Assembly: GCA_035531775.1 (NCBI GenBank)
Contig: DATKSG010000093.1
Span: 8,201-72,200, forward strand
Source of the DNA: DATKSG01 sp035531775
Lineage (GTDB): Bacteria; Actinomycetota; Acidimicrobiia; Acidimicrobiales; UBA8190
Direction: 5' to 3'
DNA: 64,000 bases
A model generated the notes under the pieces. That model saw only the letters and a program-made list of their open reading frames with translations, was not told the origin of the DNA and searched no databases. Of this stretch, positions 59,995-64,000 are shown in pieces. Numbering within the stretch: position 1 is the first letter of the stretch; the number at the start of each line of letters is the position of its first letter. The translations under genes and the position numbers were made by a program.

Positions 59995-61422
59995 TTACTC
60001 GCTGGCTTCGATGGTGCTGCGGAACCGCCGGGCATGGGCCCGCAGTGCCGATTCGGGGTCCACGCCGGCCTGCCGGGCGGCATCGGCCACGGCGAAGAGC
60101 AGCTCCCCCACCAGCTCCACCAGCTCGGCCGGCGCATCGAGCGCCTCTGGCGCTCCGGGTCGGCCGGCCCCGACCAGCCGGTCGAGGCCCTCGGCCACCT
60201 GGGCCGGCGAACTGAGGGCCGGGGCCGGGGGCTCGGCCAGGGACTGCGCCTTGCGTTGGAGCTTGGCCACCAGGGCCAGCGCCGGCAAGGCCTCAGGGAT
60301 GCCCTCGGTGATGCTGCTGCGCCCCTTCTCGGCTTTCTTGAGCTGCTCCCAATTGGCCGCCACGTCGTCAGGGGTGTCGGCCACCACGTCACCGAAGACA
60401 TGGGGATGGCGGGCCACCAACTTGTCGTGCACCGACCGAGCCACGTCGGCCAGCGTGAAGCGGCCCTCCTCTGCCGCCAACGCCGAGTGGAAGACCACCT
60501 GGAACAGCACGTCCCCGAGCTCCTCTTCGAGATGAGCCACCAGCTCAGGGCCCACGTCGTCCCCGGCCGCGTCCAAGGCGTCAAGGGCGTCGATGGTTTC
60601 GTAGGCTTCCTCGAGGAGGTGACGGGCCAGCGATGAATGGGTCTGGACGCGGTCCCAGGGGCAACGCACCCGCAGCGCCCGCACCAGCTCGTCCAACCGC
60701 GCCACCTCGCCGGCGATGGGGGCGGCCAGACGCGGGATCCACAGCGCCGTGAGGTGGTCGGGCTCGACCACGCGGTCCAGGTCCTCCCACGGCACGTCGC
60801 GCACCACCTCGTCGTCTAGGCCCAAGTGATGCAGCACGACGGCACGCCGCCCGGGGTCGGGCTCCACCTCGTCGACGGCCAGCTTGACCGCCGACAGGAG
60901 CAGGCGGTCATGGCACTGGGCCACCATCAGCGGGCCGCGCTCACCGGCGCCGTCGACGGCGAATGATGCTGCGTCCACGAGACGCACGCCGGCGTCCACC
61001 GGGTCGATCCCCAGCCTGTCCCAGGCCAGATCGAGAAACGACGGAGCTAACCGCACCTCGACCTCGATGCGAGGGTCACCACGCAGCAAGGTGACGGTCC
61101 GCTCGGCCACCAACGGCGAACCGGGCACGCCGTAGGCCACGAAGCCCGGGGTGCTGGCGGTGGCCGACTCGACGAGCCTCGCCACGATGGCGGCGTAGAC
61201 GTCGTCGAAGGACTCGGCCTCCTCGTAGAGGTGGTCGAACGATGTGAGCCGGCTCACCAGGCCGGGGCCGAGGCCGGCCACCGCCGGATGGCGAGCGGTC
61301 CGGAGGAAGGCGTGGCGGGCCCCGTTCAGGGCGTCGAGGGTGGCGGCCGGGACGAGGTCTGCGCCGGCCGGCCCGAGGCCGACCACCACGACGCGCGGTC
61401 GCCGCTCAGGAGGCGGCGCCAC
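59995..61422 (-). CDS. mazG: MazG nucleoside triphosphate pyrophosphohydrolase with N-terminal tetrapyrrole-methylase domain (YabN type)
   Basis: 475 residues. The N-terminal ~210 residues form a SAM-binding methylase-like domain (VVVVGLGPAGADLVPAATLDAL, FVAYGVPGSPLVAERT) of unknown activity. The C-terminal part is MazG, with CPWDRVQTHSSLARHLLEEAYE and the metal-binding LEEELGDVLFQVVFH. It hydrolyses NTPs, including damaged ones. GTG at 61422 overlaps the preceding lipoprotein gene by 17 nt, a larger overlap than elsewhere. Linked to mfd and eno as in other actinobacteria. Confidence 0.92.
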   Translation of the reverse strand: MAPPPERRPRVVVVGLGPAGADLVPAATLDALNGARHAFLRTARHPAVAGLGPGLVSRLTSFDHLYEEAESFDDVYAAIVARLVESATASTPGFVAYGVPGSPLVAERTVTLLRGDPRIEVEVRLAPSFLDLAWDRLGIDPVDAGVRLVDAASFAVDGAGERGPLMVAQCHDRLLLSAVKLAVDEVEPDPGRRAVVLHHLGLDDEVVRDVPWEDLDRVVEPDHLTALWIPRLAAPIAGEVARLDELVRALRVRCPWDRVQTHSSLARHLLEEAYETIDALDALDAAGDDVGPELVAHLEEELGDVLFQVVFHSALAAEEGRFTLADVARSVHDKLVARHPHVFGDVVADTPDDVAANWEQLKKAEKGRSSITEGIPEALPALALVAKLQRKAQSLAEPPAPALSSPAQVAEGLDRLVGAGRPGAPEALDAPAELVELVGELLFAVADAARQAGVDPESALRAHARRFRSTIEASE

Positions 61423-62521
61423 TCACCCCGAGCGCTGCTCCGCCCGACTGGTCGGCCCCCGGCGACAGTAGTGACGACGCCGGAGGTGTGGCGGCGGGCC
61501 GCACCCCCTGTGACGGCGCCCAGCTCCCGAAGCGAGGGTCCACATCCACCGATGCTCCGTGGGTGATCCGGGCGAACTCGGCCGACACCACCGCGTTCTG
61601 CGCCGAGAGCAGTTGCTGGCGGATCTGAGCCTCGGCCTGGGCGAAGGGCACCTGGGGCCGGCCGTCCACCTCGAGGACGAACCACACGCCGCTGCCGCTG
61701 CCCGCACCGCTCTGGGGCTCGAAGACGGGCTGGCTGATCTGGCCGGGGGCGAGCCCGGCGATGGCGCCCAGGATCACGCTGTTCACGATCTGCGAGGACG
61801 GCACACAGGGGATGGCACCCCCTTGGGGAGCGGTCTGGGTGTCGATGGAGCTCTGCTGCGCCTCACTGGCGAAGGTGGCCGAGCCGTTGGCGATGGCGTC
61901 GTGGATCGATTGCGCCTGGGCCTGGGTCTCGACGGCGATGTCGCTCAGGCACACCTCGTCGAACATCGAGGTGTGGGCCTGGTAGTAGCGCTGCAGGGCG
62001 CCCTGGCTCACGTCGACATGGCCGATCACGGAGGCCAATCGCTCTTGAGCGGCGAGGAAGTGGACCTGGTCATCGACGAAGGCGGGCGGGAGCAGCCCCA
62101 CCAGCCGGGCGCCGACCACCGACCCCGGGCACGTGCTCGACGACGATCCCGACGGGGTCAGCTGGGCTACGAAGTCGGACCGTGCCGCGCTGAGATCCGA
62201 GGCCGTGACGGCCTGGTGCCGGCGGGCCAGATCGTCGTCAACCAGGCGTTCGAGGACGAGGGTCGAGAGCTCGAAGGTGGCGAAGGAGCTGTTCACGGTG
62301 AAGTCGCCGACCCCGGTGAGGGGCGTGGGCAGGTTGACCCCCTGCAGCTGCAGGGCACACTGCGCATAGGGACTCTGTGAGATCTGCGAGAGCTGGGCGT
62401 CGAGGTCGGCGCGGCTGATGGTGGTGCCGTCCACGGTGGCCGCCGCCGGCCGCAGGTTGCAGGCCGACCCCGAGGCGGCCAGCGCCGCCAGCACGACCAT
62501 GGAGAGGAGGCGCTTGCTCAC
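61406..62521 (-). CDS. Exported SurA-like peptidyl-prolyl isomerase/foldase lipoprotein
   Basis: 371 residues. The signal sequence MSKRLLSMVVLAALAASGSAC ends in a Cys at 21 that could be lipidated, though the lipobox is relaxed (Gly at -3). A SurA-N-type region (TVDGTTISRADLDAQLSQI through LERLVDDDLARRHQ) and a later parvulin-like segment with LAPGQISQPVFE and GVWFVLEVDGRPQ follow. It probably assists protein folding outside the membrane. It starts 12 nt after the mfd stop. Confidence 0.82.
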   Translation of the reverse strand: MSKRLLSMVVLAALAASGSACNLRPAAATVDGTTISRADLDAQLSQISQSPYAQCALQLQGVNLPTPLTGVGDFTVNSSFATFELSTLVLERLVDDDLARRHQAVTASDLSAARSDFVAQLTPSGSSSSTCPGSVVGARLVGLLPPAFVDDQVHFLAAQERLASVIGHVDVSQGALQRYYQAHTSMFDEVCLSDIAVETQAQAQSIHDAIANGSATFASEAQQSSIDTQTAPQGGAIPCVPSSQIVNSVILGAIAGLAPGQISQPVFEPQSGAGSGSGVWFVLEVDGRPQVPFAQAEAQIRQQLLSAQNAVVSAEFARITHGASVDVDPRFGSWAPSQGVRPAATPPASSLLSPGADQSGGAALGVSGAAS

Positions 62522-62533
62522 GAGACGGGCATG

Positions 62534-64000
62534 CTACCGGCGGGCCAGGACCCCCGACGATTCGGACGCCCCCTTGTCGGCCCCCGGTGCCGCCGGCGGC
62601 GGCGGGAGCAGCTCACACAGCAACGACAGCAGGGCACCGGCCACGTCGCCGGGGTCGTGGAGGAGAACTATCAGCTGGCCCGACTCCTCCTTGTGCACGG
62701 CATCGGGGTGCAGCCGCCGCAGCCGCACGCCAGCCGATGCCGGCAGGGCAACGGGTGACAACCTGGCTACGAAGGACGTGCGGGCCCGGTGCCCGGCCTG
62801 TCCCGGGCGCGAAGCGGTGGCCGACACTTCTCTTATCCCGTGCTCCAGGCACACGGCGCGCAGCTCGGCCACGGTGAGAAGCCCTTCGGCGGCGGGGGGC
62901 AGAGGGCCGAAGCGATCGAGCCACTCACCTCGGATGTCGTCCACCTCGGCCCTGCTTCCCACGGCGGCCAGGCGGCGATAGGCCTCGAGGCGGAGGTCCT
63001 CGCGCCCTACGTACTCGGGCGACAGGTGGGCGTCGGAGGGGATGTCCACCGTCACCGGCACGGGGGTCCGCAGCGGCTCACCCTTCAACTCGGCCACTGC
63101 TTCGGCCACCAGTTGCACGTAAAGGTCGTAGCCCACCGCCGCGATGTGGCCCGACTGGTCGCTGCCGAGGAGGTTCCCGGCCCCACGGATCTCGAGGTCA
63201 CGCATGGCGATCTTGAAGCCACTGCCCAGCTCGGTGTGCTCGCCGATGGTGCGCAGCCGCTCGTAGGCCGCTTCGCTCAGGACCTTGTCATGGGGGTGGA
63301 AGAGATAGGCATAAGCCCGATGCCCCGAGCGCCCCACCCGGCCTCGCAGCTGGTGCAGCTGGCCCAGGCCCAAACGATCGGCGCGATCGACGACGAGCGT
63401 GTTCACCGTGGGCATATCGATGCCCGACTCGATGATCGTGGTGCACACGAGCACGTCGTATCTCGACTCCCAGAAGTCGAGGACGACCTTCTCGAGCGAT
63501 CCCTCGTCCATTTGGCCATGCGCCACCGCCACCCGTGCGTCGGGGACGAGGGCACGCACCCGGGCGGCCACCGCCTCGATGTCCTGCACCCAGTTGTGCA
63601 CGAAGAAGACCTGTCCCTCGCGCAGCAGCTCGCGTCGGATGGCCTCGACCACGGCCGCCTCGTCGAATTCGCCGACGTAGGTCAAGATGGGCTGGCGCTC
63701 GGCCGGTGGCGTGTTGATGAGCGAGAGGTCCCGGATGCCGGTCAGCGCCATCTCCAAAGTGCGCGGGATGGGACTGGCCGTCAGGGTCAGAACGTCGACG
63801 CCATGGGTCATGGCCTTGATCGACTCCTTGTGGCTCACCCCGAACCTCTGTTCCTCGTCCACCACCAGCAGACCGAGGTCCTTGAAGGTGACATCGGACG
63901 CCAACAGACGATGGGTGCCGACGACCACGTCAACGGTGCCGGCGGCCACCCCGGCCACCACCTGCCGGGCCTGGGCCGGTGTGAGAAAGCGCGACAGCAT
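62534..64000 (-). CDS. mfd: Transcription-repair coupling factor Mfd, C-terminal part (5' end beyond the window)
   Basis: 488 visible residues of the ~1150-residue translocase that removes stalled RNA polymerase and recruits UvrA. Present are helicase motif II DEEQRFG, TASPIPRTLEM, TIIESGIDMP, the QLHQLRGRVGRS motif VI, the LGSGFKIAMRDLEIRGAGNLLG RecG/Mfd-specific stretch, and the C-terminal TRCF domain. The N-terminal UvrB-like and RNA-polymerase-binding domains lie to the right of position 64000. It is the first gene here of the mfd–foldase–mazG–eno–ftsB–ppx block. Confidence 0.95.
   Translation of the reverse strand: MLSRFLTPAQARQVVAGVAAGTVDVVVGTHRLLASDVTFKDLGLLVVDEEQRFGVSHKESIKAMTHGVDVLTLTASPIPRTLEMALTGIRDLSLINTPPAERQPILTYVGEFDEAAVVEAIRRELLREGQVFFVHNWVQDIEAVAARVRALVPDARVAVAHGQMDEGSLEKVVLDFWESRYDVLVCTTIIESGIDMPTVNTLVVDRADRLGLGQLHQLRGRVGRSGHRAYAYLFHPHDKVLSEAAYERLRTIGEHTELGSGFKIAMRDLEIRGAGNLLGSDQSGHIAAVGYDLYVQLVAEAVAELKGEPLRTPVPVTVDIPSDAHLSPEYVGREDLRLEAYRRLAAVGSRAEVDDIRGEWLDRFGPLPPAAEGLLTVAELRAVCLEHGIREVSATASRPGQAGHRARTSFVARLSPVALPASAGVRLRRLHPDAVHKEESGQLIVLLHDPGDVAGALLSLLCELLPPPPAAPGADKGASESSGVLARR

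Overview
This window looks like a chromosomal segment of a high-GC actinobacterium. Evidence: the order mfd – lipoprotein – mazG – eno – ftsB-like – DUF501/ppx at the right edge (the same order as in mycobacteria), the sufB/sufD/Rieske/sufC and sufS/sufU genes, a plsC-like/epimerase pair, and strong GC bias with many GTG starts. An Acidimicrobiia-like lineage is plausible, but that is an inference from gene content. Genes are tightly packed and no gene-free stretch exceeds 300 bases. The longest, about 200 bases at 45356-45562, lies next to a tRNA and shows nothing else.

Layout. 1-3733: assimilatory sulfate reduction (cysH divergent from cysD-cysN and a precorrin-2 dehydrogenase). 3796-9317: a MarR regulator, an MFS/acyl-CoA synthetase/aldehyde dehydrogenase operon, a sirtuin and a 38-codon membrane peptide. 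9349-15080: a minus-strand operon of glycogen-debranching-like glucosidase, GNAT, FGGY kinase and sphingosine-phosphate-lyase-like enzyme. 15199-22942: a split Fe-S assembly (SUF) locus with two different sufC genes. 23029-33087: an S9 peptidase, a lower-GC block (sulfotransferase, DUF7064-like protein, CDF-like transporter), then a RodZ-like protein, a luciferase-like monooxygenase, an HTH protein, an RmlC-like epimerase, a flavin reductase and a metallo-hydrolase. 33160-42059: an epoxide hydrolase, followed by a module that fits the lower half of the ethylmalonyl-CoA pathway (MaoC hydratase, long acyl-CoA dehydrogenase, CitE-type lyase), then a DUF885 peptidase, a dienelactone hydrolase and an SDR. 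42059-50734: a divergent Lgt homologue, a MarR/PH pair, a lower-GC methyltransferase, an odd tRNA-Leu, an NlpC/P60 cell-wall hydrolase, lipid and sugar enzymes and an aminotransferase. 50829-56631: a surface-polysaccharide locus with two glycosyltransferases, a UDP-galactopyranose-mutase-like flavoprotein and a decayed DUF2142 gene. 56726-64000: the conserved mfd-to-ppx block.

How genes work together. CysD/CysN make APS, which the CysH type seen here (with the Cys-Cys pair of APS reductases) can reduce directly. The sulfide supplies cysteine, the sulfur source for SufS/SufU and the SufB-C-D scaffold. Siroheme from the fourth cys gene would serve sulfite reductase, which is not in this window.

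Signals that cut across the window. About twenty genes have a TANNNT-like -10 box only 6-8 nt before the start codon, which implies leaderless transcripts. Nine gene junctions use 4-nt ATGA/GTGA stop-start overlaps. Two genes (sufD and a metallo-hydrolase) have well-conserved N-termini that can only start at CTG behind a good Shine-Dalgarno, and a third (DUF501-Ppx fusion) lacks any ATG/GTG/TTG at its expected N-terminus. The most unusual items are the two-SufC arrangement, a tRNA-Leu(UAA) without the long variable arm, and the DUF501-Ppx fusion.
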